From Kryptolebias marmoratus (taxonomy: Eukaryota; Chordata; Actinopteri; Cyprinodontiformes; Rivulidae): a DNA stretch of 64,000 bases. The stretch lies in NCBI RefSeq assembly GCF_001649575.2, contig NC_051434.1, positions 10,903,107 through 10,967,106 on the forward strand, written 5' to 3'. The notes beneath the pieces were generated by a model. That model made no database searches, had not been told where the DNA came from, and was given only the letters and a program-made list of their open reading frames with translations. This document shows, in pieces, positions 26,331 to 39,257 of this stretch; the first letter of the stretch is position 1; each line of letters opens with the position of its first letter. The translations under genes were made by a program, and so were the position numbers.

Positions 26331-29300
26331 ATTAACAGACAGACAAATGAACACAGACATAGGTAATTACATGTTTGCCTGCCTTTTTTTGATGCTGAGC
26401 GATAATAGTAAAAAACATATATGATTACAATAACTGAAGAGTAGGCTGTGCACTGTCAGCTCCTGGCTGTTTGTCTAACAAACTAAAGCATGCCAAAGGA
26501 AAGAGGAACTTTGAATACATTTGTGTGAATGTGAGTAATTTTAAAGGCACTAGTCTTAGGGGGGCTTGTGGCATTATTGTTGTTGTTTATCAACAGACAC
26601 ATATTCTCATCTTCCTTATTGTGTTCCTTCCACATCCTCCTCTTCCTCCATTACTGGTATTTTTAAGCAGCACACAAGGGAACATGAGGCTTGTTGTCTT
26701 GCAGTAACATTAAGATGCTTTCTTCTCTCATACTCACTGCTGTCTGCACACTCTCTCTCCCATACACGCACACACACTCTGAAGGGGATGTAAACGCAGT
26801 TAAAAGGAGGATCAGGGGAATTTTGGTGGCTTTATTTGTCTTCCACGCTCCTGAACCTGAGAAATGAGATCGTGTGAACGTGCGCGCCTGTGTGGGTTTG
26901 CCTGCGTGCAGATGCCTGCAAGCTGACAGGGAGTGAAAGCGCAGACATATGTTAATCAGATGTTGTGATGATGGCAGAGCAGAAGGAGAGAAGAGGGGGG
27001 AGAGCACCAGAGGGAGGATTTTAGCAGACAGGGTGAGAGAGAAGAGATAAGTGAGAAGCATGGAAGAAAAGAGATGCAGAGTAGACATTTGAGGAGAAGA
27101 ACAAGAAGGAAAATGACAAGATGCAGTAATTAATTATCTATCTGCAGAATCAGTCCATTAATTAGTTTTCATTTGGCAACTATATAGTTATTAGCTGTGC
27201 ATACAAACCTTTTTGTCTTTTTTAGGGATTTAAGGGAAGTAAAAATAAGTTAAAGTGTGATTGAGTACAGTGGATAGAAAGTCCCATCAAATGAGAGTGT
27301 AAAGAAAAAGAGTGTTGTAATGGGAGTAGTTAGAAGGGCTCTGCCTGTAGGTTTCAGTGGTCAATAAGTCTGAAATGTAATAAGAAGGAAGGTTATTAAC
27401 CCTTAGAAGTTGAGCAATACGATTTTAAATTGAGTATAAGACCTAAGGCCCCCTTAACACTGGATGACGACCCTGCTCCGTTGTAAAAAATTAGCCAGAA
27501 CATGGGTGGTCTTTGTAAAAGGTCTTCAAGCATGTGCACCATTAAGAACACAGTAGGTTCCTTATTACATGTGATAAAGCCATGATGGTTTTAAGCATAC
27601 AAAGGTTGTGGTGGTTTATCATCATAGTGGAAGGGTATTGGTTTGTGGGGAGCATAGTGTAAGCATATCTATGACATGAGACTTGCATACCTTAGTCAGG
27701 ACTGGCCTCATGCCTCGGCTACAATCATGATGTTGACAAGGTCATAGTAAAAACCTATAGCAGACGTGTTACTCGTGATGGTGGCATCGTGTTAGCATGC
27801 ATGTTCTTCCAGCATGTAGCTGCATTCTGACGCGGTTCAACATATATTCATCCCTGAGCAGGTGGAAAGAGCATGGTGAGGGCAGAGAAGAAATTCTTGA
27901 GGACATTGAAAATGGCAAGAAACTATTAGTAGTGTCATAATTGCCTTCACATTGAAAGCGATTCTTCAAATTTACCACAAACCAGCTGCGTTCTATTAAA
28001 TCATGTAGGTCATGGAAAGAGTAGCACAGTCGTCATCCAACATGAAGGAAGTCTAACAGGGAGCCAATGCCAATGGACTTTCTCCCAGCCTAATATGTCT
28101 GATGTGCCACTGTTGTCTACACTGCAGTCTTAGCTACTTTCTCAGTGGAATGACAATGTGGCAGGTAAACTGCAGTGGTGAAGAGACAATTCTAACCTGT
28201 ACCAGTGAATACAGTCAGGACACGCCAAAAACGAGACTCTAGAGTTTTTTTCAATAGTCTGAACCTATAAGCAACGTTCCACATGTAAACATTGGACTTC
28301 ACAGCCTTGAATTTTACCTTTTAGTTCAGCCTTACAACATGTGTGCCAGAAAGCTTTAGGTATTCATTTGTAATGCATTTAAGTCTAAGATGGAGTGACA
28401 AAATTTTACAAGATTTTAGATACAGAAAAACTGTTGCAGTCATTAGAAAAATGGTTTCAACTGTTGTAGTGTGAATTGTTTTTGAAATGTTTGCACACAA
28501 GCAACAACAATGCATCCTCTGGGATCCAACCAACCATGGTATTCTAATAGCTCATAATTAGAATATTGAAAGTTATGATGTGGTTACAGCTGTAGATCAG
28601 GTCTATGTAAAAAAAATACATAATTTGACTGATTTTGCTTCAATTTCTCACGTGGAGTTTTCAGTTCAGTTCAGTTTTGTGAACTTGAACTCACACATGA
28701 CATTCCCAAACAAAGACAGCCCAATACGATGGTTGCACGGGATTGAATGGCTCAGGGGAAAGAAAAAAAAAAGGTAACACATAGAAAAACTTGAAACAGA
28801 GAGAAATGATTACAGAGAGGGGGAATCCAAGAGGGAGAGGAGAGAAGAGGAGGTATGTGGGCCATTTCCACTCAGGAGAGTTCAGAGGGGGTCGCAGAAG
28901 CAGCAGAAGGCTGTTCCAAATGGATTTTCCTTGTTTGTAATGAGGCTGCTTCTTGCAGAGCATGAATGGAGAGAAGGACAGAAAGGTGAACAGAGATAGA
29001 GGAGTGGTGGAAATAGTTGGACGATGTGAGAGGGGAGCACCAGGAGGTGGGATGCAAACAAACTAGAGTCTGCACAGTTGTGGGAAGTAAGAGGGATTGG
29101 AGTGGGGAAGCGTTCAGTCATAGATCTTTCGGATGGTGTTATGCAGTTGCCAGAGGGAGGAGGAGGAGAGGATGGATGGTGGTGGTGGGGCGGGGAGACA
29201 ATCACTTCCTTCAGGTAGTTGGTGGCCAGTGAGAGGAAAAGTAAAAGATGGAACAGAGTGGAAGAAGGAAAGGGCATTTTTAGATTCAAGATATTAGATT

Positions 29301-31315
29301 TGTTGTTCTGTTAAAAGGGAACAACTTTGTGGTATTCCAAAACTCCTAAACTGTCAGGAAAAAAAAAACATAAAATATAAAAATGCTCAGAACATCTGGA
29401 AAAGTAGAATGACTTTATTTGTTTTCAAGCCTACGCTCATCAAATGATCTAGTTGCCTGAGGCACAAGTGAATCCACTGCAGCAGAAAGAAAACACAGGC
29501 CTGTGTCTTTCTTTGGCCTTCATTTTCAAACAGGGAGGGTTTAAATGAGAAACATGTGAGAGGGAGGAAAAACTCTGTAAAGACAGTGGACCTGTATTAG
29601 CTTTTCTTTGATGTGAACTCCATGGTTGTGCACTCATGTTACCTTCCTACTTCTGCTCGCTTTTCTTATTTTTCTCTCCTTTAAGTTAAAGTGCTCTTCT
29701 CACCAGCATTTTCTTTACTTCTTTGTTCATTTTTTATTCAGTCTCCTCTGAAGAGCAGCTTTCTGTAATGAGACTTTGATGGATATTTCTCGCTATTTTA
29801 TATTCACTTTTTTTCCCCCTCTTTGTCACTGTTCTTTGGTTTATTGGTCTCGTAATGTCTCCAAGGATGCTTTGGGTCATGTGAACATGATTAAGCCTAT
29901 ATTTATTGCATACCAATGTTTCAGTAAACCACCTGTAGTACTTTTTATTGTTACTCAGCTCATTTGTATATCTGATTAGAGACTTGCCGAAATACAGATT
30001 ACACACACAGGGAGGGAATGCAGACTCTGTCCTACTCAGTAACTAATTTGTATAAAGAAGAAGTCCTAATCTTATATGTCATCATGAAAAATATGTTAAG
30101 TCTGTAGGCATATGACATAACTCTGGGATCTGCAGCTTTGAAATTCCTTCTAATAAGTTGTGATGCGGTTGGAGAATCTGAGGAAAGACGGAAAGGGACG
30201 AAGCGTTTATGATTGCAAAAACGAGGGCAGAGAACGCAGCGGAGGGAGAAGTCAGAGGCAGTGCACAGATGGTGAGCTGTCAGCGGCCGGCTGTGCGTAC
30301 ATGTGTGTGTGTGGTGCTCATACCGTACATATTTGTGGATGCTACATGAGTTTGGAGTGCGTGTCTGCCCTTGCCTTCTTGTGCACATCCATGCATGTGT
30401 GTGTGTCGGTGCCCTCTGTGCTGAGAGGTACTGTATGTGCGCAGAGCTGTTCTGCCCAGATGGTGCTGGCAAACAGGCACTGCAAGGCTGGCAGAGTTGG
30501 CTCGTCTACCCGGAGCACAGTTGGCACTTCCAGCCACCATGCTTTCCCCAATGTACCGGGGCGGGGGTACCTGCTGCCACCCTCCTGAGCAAAGACTAAC
30601 TATCAAGTGACTGACTTTTTCCATTGGTGAACTTTTTCCTCCTCTTTTTTTAGGTCTCTGACCCTGCGTGGGCTGAGAATGGGCATTTTATGCAAAAATA
30701 TAGTTTGACTTATTTGGTAATTATTATATTATTATTATAACCTCCTCAGCCCCCACCCCAACCCACAACCACAAAAAAACTCTTGGAAAAGAATCAATGA
30801 GCAAACATATACACTTTTTACAATGTATGTTGATTTCACTTTTTACATATACAATGCTAATTAATATAGTTCAAACAGTGTTAGTGCAACAACAAACTGT
30901 TTTTTACATCAGTAAAAAACAGTTTGCCATCCTGAACTAAGTCATTAAACCATGGTTTGTTGGGATAAAGACTTGAGTTGATTAAATGCTTTCTGTTGTT
31001 GAAAACACCCTCTCTGGTGGGACAGAAGTTGCAAAGATGACTAGCTGTGTAATTCTGCTAGCTGGATATTTGTGTCACCCTTCCTTTTTACCAGTTTAAA
31101 TGGAAATGTGACAGTAAAAGTAGTCCCTCACTTTAATTTCCATTTTGTAGTCAAGTTGCAATGAGAAACAGATATATGGTCACATCGAGTTTACTGTAAT
31201 TTTGTTGATGAATAACTTGGTGCAATATCGCCACGTAGGTCTACTGATATGAGTTTTTCTATGCCCAATGCAAATTTTTTGCATCAGAGCAGTGAATTAC
31301 CGATATAAAACACCA

Positions 31316-31432
<117 letters not shown>

Positions 31433-31439
31433 CAATATG

Positions 31440-31703
31440 TGTGTTTCATTTTACATATGCACAGGCATGACCAGTACTTTAATTGTGGCCAATATCGGTC
31501 AATTAATTGGTCTTTCTCTACAGTCACCTTGTAGTACTGTTGATAGCACATTTCTGTTAGGTGCCAAAAAAGACAGATGTCAACTTGTATACTTTAATGA
31601 CTATTTCTCTTGTGTGTGTCCAAAACCTCCTGTATTTAAGAGTTCTAGAGCTGTATGTTATGAATCAATAAATGGTTCTGCTGAAGTAAAAAAAAAAAAA
31701 AAA
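31440..31703 (+). pseudogene. Possible 3'-end retrocopy (AATAAA plus A16 tail)
   Basis: An AATAAA signal at 31667-31672 is followed 15 bases later by a pure run of 16 A (31688-31703), the spacing of a cleaved and polyadenylated mRNA end copied back into DNA. The DNA upstream looks like a 3' UTR and has no protein similarity I recognise. The left limit is unknown and may be the ATT/AAT tract; no flanking duplication was confirmed. A chance A-run, or the tail of a LINE or SINE, is the alternative. Confidence 0.4.
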
Positions 31704-32135
31704 GTCAGTGCCTGTAACATTATCAAATTGCCTGTCAAAATATTTCATATAGCACCTTGGGCATTTTAAATGGTTTCAGTTGTACACAGCTGTTTTGTAA
31801 TTAATTCATTGTTCCAGCAAGAGCGTCCATGTCTTCATTTCATTGTCAGATAACTAAACAGTGATGTGCCTTAACACAATCATGCTGATCTGTAGGACTT
31901 TGCCAGAGGCTTTCCAGCTGAATGCCTTGATGTTTTCCCTTTGTGAGCATGGAGAAAACAAGCAGAAACACACAACACAAAATAGCTGCCATAAATAACA
32001 CACCCCTTTAAATGTGAGTCTCTGAGCTTCAGAAGAGTATTTGTGTCTGCCTGTGTGTGGGCTTCGGTGATGCAGAAGTTGTGGTGGACTTTAAACTTTT
32101 TATGCCACAATCAGGAAGTGTAAACTAACCACCGA

Positions 32136-32162
32136 TGTGTGTGTGTGTGTGTGTTTGTGTGT
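32136..32162. repeat. TG microsatellite
   Basis: TG run with one TTTG break; a second TG-rich tract with CGCGCG follows at 32279-32350. Confidence 0.95.
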
Positions 32163-34709
32163 AACAGCAATCCTCCTTTGCATGAGTGAGCCTTTAAGTG
32201 TGTGCGCTTCTGAGGAAGCAGCTGTGCAAGCGGCAACGTGTGCCAGGTCGGGAACACTTAAGCAGATCCAAGACTCTTCATGTGTGTGTGTGTGTGTGGG
32301 TGTGTATGCATGTGTGTATCCATTCCGGAGCATATGTGTGCGCGCGTGTCAGAGTGTGCATGTGTTTGTGTTCTTGTATGTATGAAGGAGTGGGACTGGG
32401 AGCGGGGAATTTGGCCACCCATCTGTGCTCGGCTATTTTGCTACTGTTTCTGCGGGCACACACATACACACTCAGAGAGCGTCACACTCATACATTCACA
32501 CACGCAGAGCGCTGTGCCAGGCAAGCTGTTCACTGGCTGGCGCTGGCAATGCTCCAGAGAGAGTGGTGGCATCCATCTGTAGCACCGGAGAGCGATTACC
32601 ATGTGTGTCTGAGTCTGTGGGTGTGTATTTGTGTTTATGCTACATAAAAACAAAACAGTGGCTCTGTGATGATGCTATTAGAAGAATCAGTAGTGGGTGT
32701 GGGGGACACGTTTTAGAGTTGTTCTTCCTGAAAAGCTGCTGTTGTTTGAGGGACAGTGGGAGATGGAAGCGAGAAGAACAAAGATCTGCAGAAGAAAGAT
32801 AGTAGAACACAAAATGAGCTACCCACACATTTGAAAATGGTTAAAGGATTGTCAAGATTTACAGCTGCATTTAATAAAGAGGACACGTTCTGCTGTTTGT
32901 TCCTTATAAAGTCTTGATGACAGACGTTTTCATTTTATGCAGCCAAGATTTTAAATAATGAGGTATAGTCATAAAAAACTAACTTTTTTTTAACTTTCAC
33001 AACCAGCTGTTCATGTTCCTGTTCTCACAAATCAGCCCACTTGACAGTGCAGATAGATGTCATTTAGCACACCAGAAAAATCATTTTAAAGCACCATTGC
33101 CTATGTTTTTTCCTTGGAATCACTGGCATGTAATGCTTTTGTCAAACACTTGCAAATAAACAGGTGTATATTTAAAAAAAAAACTTTCTTTAAAATAGTG
33201 TTTGTTAGGATTAAAGTTAAAGCCCCAAAAAGCTGGTAATGAGTTTAACATTTGGAAAGATGTGATGCTGTGTTGGGATTTTGCCATCCACTCTCTTTAT
33301 CTCATAATCTGGAGCTGATTTAGGATCAGTAATGTGCAGATCGATTCTTTTACAGTTGAGACCTAGAAACGATAATGTTTAATAGGTTTATAGGTTTCAT
33401 TTGGATCATCTTCACAGGCAAACTAATGAGGATTATATACAGTGGGCGCTGCCCCTCATAAGGCTGCCAAAATCTGGTCAGTCAGGTCAAACGGACCTTT
33501 AGTGGTGCTTTTTCATTACCCGGTAGAACATGGTTCTGCTTAGTACAACTCTTCCCAGCTTCATTTTCCACTGCAGACACTAACTTTTCAACAAGGGTAG
33601 AATCAGCTGTTTATCAACAGGCAACTTGTGAAGATGCACTGACACGACACACAACTTCTCTGTGAATGAGTGTGATTGTTGCAATTCATTAATTTACCAG
33701 ACACTTCTAGTCAAAGTGGCTTAAAAGTGAGAATCATAACAGAGGACAGAGTGGTTAATACGCTGAGTGAGGCTGACAGGTTTTTAATACAGCAGGGTTT
33801 AAATATGCATTAGGAACAATCCCAATAACTAGGGCCACTCTTGGGAATAAACAAGATCATGTAATCATTAGACATGCACACGATGTGCAGGTATTTATGT
33901 TGTAAATTGTGAGCTAGACTAAAAAGTTACTTTATAAAACAAGAATGTGTAAATACGGGCACATCTGCAGAGATGTTGTTCGGGCCCACAGGTGAAGATT
34001 ATCTTGAACCAATCAGTGATCAGCAGGGTTTCTGCATCACCAAATCATACCGGATTGGCTTGTTTGCATCCTCAGCTGAGGCAGAGAGTGTCACTTAAAT
34101 CTGTACCACTCAGAGAATTGATGACTTGCTCTTGGCCTTGGGATGTTCAATGCACATTACGATAAACAAGGTCCTGTTGACTCACATAGGGTTTTACTTA
34201 TGAGAAATTTGATTGGAAAAGAGCCTTCCAAGAGTTGTTATAAACTGGATGTATACATCTCAGGATTAAACAGTACAGTATTGAATTTTACTGTTTTACT
34301 TATATTTTTCTCTTTTAATCTAATTTAAACAGGTTTTTGATGTTGCAGTTGTATACACTCATGGATCAGTGTGTGTCAAAATGCTGTCGTGAAACATTTT
34401 CCTGCACATCTTCTTTCTTTTTGTTTGAAAGTGGACTCAGATGGCTGTGAACTGACAGGGAGGCGATACAGTGAAAGGAAAAGGGATAAAATGAAAGAGC
34501 CAAGGAGAAAGTGTGTAATGGTTAGATAAAAGGAGACGTCGCTGACCCGGGACGGGTCATGGTGGTACTGACTGCGTGTGTTTTCATGTGAGCAGCAAAG
34601 GCCGTCCCTCTGCTGCCTTCGCCTCAAGCTTTATTCTGCTCTCAGCCACTCAAAGCCATTAGCAAACCACTGTCAACATGTTATGTGCAAAACACACACA
34701 CAGGTACAC

Positions 34710-34734
34710 CCACACACACACACACACACACACA
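34710..34734. repeat. (CA)12 microsatellite
   Basis: Pure CA run preceded by shorter CA stretches from 34691. Confidence 0.97.
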
Positions 34735-35579
34735 TTCTGTAAGCCTGGAAATGTCCCGATCCAAGGTCTCACCAACCACAAACCTCTGGCTCTCTGCTCA
34801 CCAGATGTGGCTGTTTTAAAAACATCTTCTCCTGCAGGGCAAAGGAGAGCGGTGAGAAGAAACAGGAGTGTAAAAAGAATAGGGAGTAACATTTCTTTAG
34901 ACGAGAAGGGTGAGGGGTAAGCTTTTTTTTTTTATGTTTTGTAAGTCTGGTTCTACTTAGCAACGCTCTGGAACACATTTTATAAATTGCAGACATATTT
35001 TTTCAGAGCGGTTTTGGGGAAGATACTTAACTGGCAGTAATTTTTAACACATGGCAGCTGTCATGTGATATTCTGAAAACACCAGGCCTCACTCCTTTAC
35101 TGCTAGCCTCTGCTCTCTCTCTATTTTTCCTGCTCTCGCCCTCTGCTTCTCACATTTGATTTCCCCATCTGTCTCTCTGAGGCACCTAATGTGATCTCTT
35201 GATTTCAAACTCTTTCTTTAGCATCTTCTCTTCTCTCTTCTAAGTTCCTTCAGCACGCTCTGTTTTCCACATCTGTTTCAGACTTTTCGACTCTTATCCT
35301 CGTCTGTTGTCCTACACAGCAGACTGACTGCACTCTTTTACTTCTCCAGCTTTGCATCCTGTTGCTTTGTAGCCCATCTCTCCCCACATAAGGCAGAAGG
35401 CTTCATAAGCATCTTCACCACAGATTTAGGGCAGCGGGGTATTAGTAAAATGGGTAATTTTGATAATATAGTTCAATTTTTCAATGTCTTTTGCAATAAA
35501 CACTCACAAAACTATTTGTCTCCTTTAACCTTTCAGCCACTATTATCTAAATCAGCTCTGAGAATTTTGGGGGTCCATT

Positions 35580-35706
35580 TGATTGTCAAATATACTGCTG
35601 TTGTCATGCAGTTTATGTTTGTGATTCACTGCAATCCTTTGTGATATCAATATTGCATACACTGATATTCTAATAATACAATTTCAATATATTGAGCGGC
35701 GCAGTT
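35580..35706 (-). repeat. Partial inverted relative of the element at 16125-16300
   Basis: The reverse complement contains CTCAATATATTGAAATTG, ATCAGTGTATGCAATATTG and CACAAAGGATTGCAGTGAA, parallel to CACAATATATTGATAAAT, ATCAGTATCAATATTGC and CAAAGGACTGCTG in the first element. Confidence 0.5.
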
Positions 35707-36805
35707 GGAAATTAAAAAACTGATTTTGTTTCTACAGACTGAAAACAAGAACATAACTCAAGAAGAAACAAAAATGACACTTTCAGTCTATGCTGTTGAG
35801 ATTGAGTGGATCGCAGTGACTTTGAGTTGGACCTATGCAGCAAGGCAAAGGTTCGGTTTGTGACAGCAGAAAAGTGATTCATTTTCAAAAAAATGTTTGC
35901 ATCCCCATAATGTAGCATGAAAATGTAGGACATATAAGGAAACGTAATGGTTGTGGGTGAAGTTGAAAAAGAATAAGCCATTAATCATCTGCACAATTTA
36001 CTCGGAACAGCAAACACTGGCTAAAAGCTGGTATTTCTCCCTCAAAAGCTTCATTTATACCTTCATATCAACTATTTGTTGCTTTTGAATGAATTTGTAT
36101 AAAACTCACAGCCATGATTCCTGCTGTGGAAAAATATGTTTTGGCAAGTGCATTTCTGGTTCCACTGGTGTTGCGTTTTGCTCCATTTCACCTCCTGTTT
36201 CCTTTACCTTTCCCTGACCCTCTTTCTTTCCTGCACCCTCTTTTTGCATCAGTATTTTCTGCCCTTCATTCGCATTGACTGCCTTTTTTTTATTAGACCC
36301 TATAGTTCAATTTTGTCTCGCAACAAGTTGTGGCAGGAGTGTTTGATTTGAGAGGATGCGTAAAGTGTACTGTGAATCATTTTTATTGTTTCTTAAACAC
36401 TTGCTTCCTCTCTTTCTGCAACAAAGATTTTATTTCAACAGATGGATAAAACAGGCATTACTATAAATCTGTTGTTTAACAGTTTTTTTTTTCATCAGCA
36501 ATGGCTTCAAACGTTACACACCACATATGTTTTACTGTCCAGAGTGTTTGTGTGTGAATGTGTTTAATATTCTTCAGGATGTGCATGTGCAGTTCCTGTA
36601 TTTTGTGTGCATATGTGCATGCACGTGTGTGTGTTAATGTTTGTGAGATTGAGCAGATGGTGTTCAGACCTTTGTGAACAACTGAGAAATCTCCTTATGT
36701 TACTGTGATAGAGAAATACAGATATGGTGGGAGACAGAGAGGACGGTCGGCACTGATAAGGAGAGGAGCTATTCGCATTGTAGCACAACTCTTTCACTAT
36801 TGTTC

Positions 36806-36836
36806 TCAGAGTGTAAAGGCCTACTTTACACTCTGA
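36806..36836. repeat. Perfect 13-bp hairpin with 5-base loop
   Basis: TCAGAGTGTAAAG (36806-36818) and CTTTACACTCTGA (36824-36836) are exact reverse complements around GCCTA. The stem is short for a miRNA precursor and there is no T-run, so its role is unknown. Confidence 0.85.
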
Positions 36837-37587
36837 TATGAGAAAATTGTGTCAAACTTTAAGACCATGTGAATTCAAACCAGAGTTGGACCTGAGGAAC
36901 ATTTGAAAAAAAAGAGGCAAGAAAATTTGCATATTGTGGTATCAACTTCAAATTATTCACTAAATTTATAATTTAAACCTAGTTTTAAAAAGGTTACATT
37001 AAAAAATAGTGAGTGAATCATAATTTTATGTAGCCTTTTGCAGATTTTTCAAAGAAACTAGCATCTTTATGGTTGTGATTTAATTTTAGTTATTATTGGG
37101 TTTTACATTGTTGTAAAATTTTATCCAGTGACAATATTTTAGTTCTGTATAAAACTCAAGTAAACTAGTGTCAGTAATTGCAGTATGCTTATATCTTGAC
37201 AGATAAACTTTGCCTGATTTTCAGCACCATGCACTGCAATGCTTCAATGAAGAAGCAGCCATGAACAAACTTTAGAGGAAAATTAAGGGAGTAACAACAA
37301 TAAGATGTAAGAAAATAGAAATTGAGATGAGCACTGAGGCTTATACGGATGCATCCTGCATCTGCTGGGGAAGGAAATAAAAGAGATGGTGGCAATTAGA
37401 TCTATGTGTGTGTGTTTGTGAGAAAGTGAAAGAAAGTAAGAAAGTTTTGTTGTTGTGCTAGCAGTGTGCATCCTTGCAGCTGTGTGTTTGTGTTTTTGTG
37501 GGGTTGCGGTAGGGCGTTGCATCCATATATCTTCTTGACAAGCGGGTGGAGTTTGATGGGACATGCTCTGCATACTGCTCCATCTGG

Positions 37588-37605
37588 CTGTGTGTGTGTG
37601 TGTGT
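37588..37605. repeat. TG microsatellite
   Basis: Pure TG run. Confidence 0.96.
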
Positions 37606-39027
37606 TTGTGCCTTTACTCCTCTTGCATACAAATAGATTTCTCTTCTTCCTTTGCGTACTCGATCTGAATTTCAATCACCTCAACCTGTCCCTCAGCGGT
37701 GCTCTTTAACACACCTGGCCTTTTATTCTTTCCACGGTTATCTGTCTCTTGTGTCTGTCCCCTCATTCCTTTTCTCCACATCTGCAGCCAGCGCACACAA
37801 AGTAATCACCACGAGCCTCTATCCCACCATCTCAGTATCGCTTCATCTCTTCCATTACCTGTTCCCTCTCTTCACACATTGTCGCGCACTATTGGTGCGA
37901 CACACTTGGAGGCTGTGATTCACGCAGACATTGTTGGGGACATTAGTGCATAATTTACGGGCTGTCTGCCTCGTCGTTTGCACTTCACCGCCTACATATC
38001 AATATGTATGTAACATATTATGCATGTCAAGATTATATGGTCACTTGTGTGTTCTACTTGGCTTTATTTTCCATTTAACTCCATAATGATGGTATCATAT
38101 GTCTTGACTAATACAATCCTGCGCTCACACAGGTGTCATCAAGTTGTGATTCATTGTCAATTTTGAAAAATGGGATTCGCCTTCACGAAATACCCCTAAG
38201 TGGCATATTACTGCCATCATTTTCTGTGCCTCCAATGGTTCAATCACACATATTCAGTCACATGCAAGCATTTTCAGGGGAAATTCCAGCTCATGAAGAG
38301 TGTAATGAAGTTTGTTTGAGTATATCTGCTGGAGATAGACTTTGAAGTCATTGTAGCCTATTGAGTAATCTAAACTATCAAGGTTAGGCAATGTTGTCTT
38401 TGTTTCACAAGATGATTTGAATACAAATTGACCTCCTGGCTTTGCGTGTGATGATGAAATATATAGGAGTTTGATATAACATTGTATTTTTTTTTGCCTT
38501 GAGTAGTGGGTTAGAGCAAAGTCCTCGCTGTAACACGGTGAACTGCTTCTCAGGGACCACGTTCTCCGAGATATCGTTCATTGCAGCAACCTTGTTTTAG
38601 GCGAGTGATGTAACTCGCATGTAACTCTAGAAAAAGGCATGAATCTCAAGTCAGCGGGGGGATAAAAATCTCCTTTCTTTGAGCTCGGCTGAAAGAGAGT
38701 ATGAGCAACAGGGAGAGAAAAAAAGGCTAAGAAAGGGAGTAAAGAGAAAGAGGGCAAGATTTTGCAAACAGCGAGGATCACGTAATCACGAACGATGCGA
38801 ACGGGTGATGTAAGCGTGAAGACATACTTGTGAGTGGCAGGTAGTTGTCCAGGTTTCTGACTTGTTTCTAGGATTGATTAAAGAAGTTACAAACCCAAGC
38901 CAGTCAACTTTTTGCCTTTTTGTTTTGACGGAGAGCCTTTGTGATCATAGTTGGAGTGACTAAAGTCAGAATGGTATCATTGAAATATTTGTTTTATTTT
39001 TAACCATGAAGAGGGTCTTTAGTAAAG

Positions 39028-39257
39028 CTCTAGATCAGGGGTAGGCAATCCTGGTCCTGGAGGGCCACCATTCTGCATGTTTTCCTTGTTTCTCTGCTCC
39101 AACACACCTGATTTGAATCAATGGGGGATTAACAGGCTTCTGCAGAACATGAAGATATGATTTAACCACTGAATCAGGTGTGTTGGAGTAGAGAAACAAG
39201 GAAAACATGCAGGATGGTGGCCCTCCAGGACCAGGGTTGCCTACCCCTGCTATAGTT
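39028..39257. mobile_element. hAT-like MITE with long terminal inverted repeats and 8-bp target duplication
   Basis: A 214-bp non-autonomous element (39036-39249) starts CAGGGGTAGGCAATCCTGG and ends with its reverse complement (GCCTACCCCTG). Its two arms, about 78 bp each (39036-39113 and 39172-39249), differ at about three positions, around a short AT-rich spacer. Flanking octamers CTCTAGAT (39028-39035) and CTATAGTT (39250-39257) match at six of eight positions and fit the hAT target-site pattern with central TAG. The inner sequence, with GAGGGCCACCAT and CCAACACACCTGATT, is one I associate with very abundant fish MITEs. There is no transposase. The near-perfect arms suggest a fairly recent insertion. 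Confidence 0.88.

Noticed and set aside
26471..26560. Possible alternative first exon, because KGKRNFEY resembles the KKGNFEY segment of a human RUNX1T1 isoform
   Set aside because: The residues before it do not match that isoform at all, the following residues differ, and no donor in the right phase directly follows; short chance similarity.
33480..33600. Possible MITE fragment around GCTTTTTCATTACCCGGTAG
   Set aside because: It faintly resembles fish repeats, but no terminal repeat, second copy or boundary could be shown in the window.
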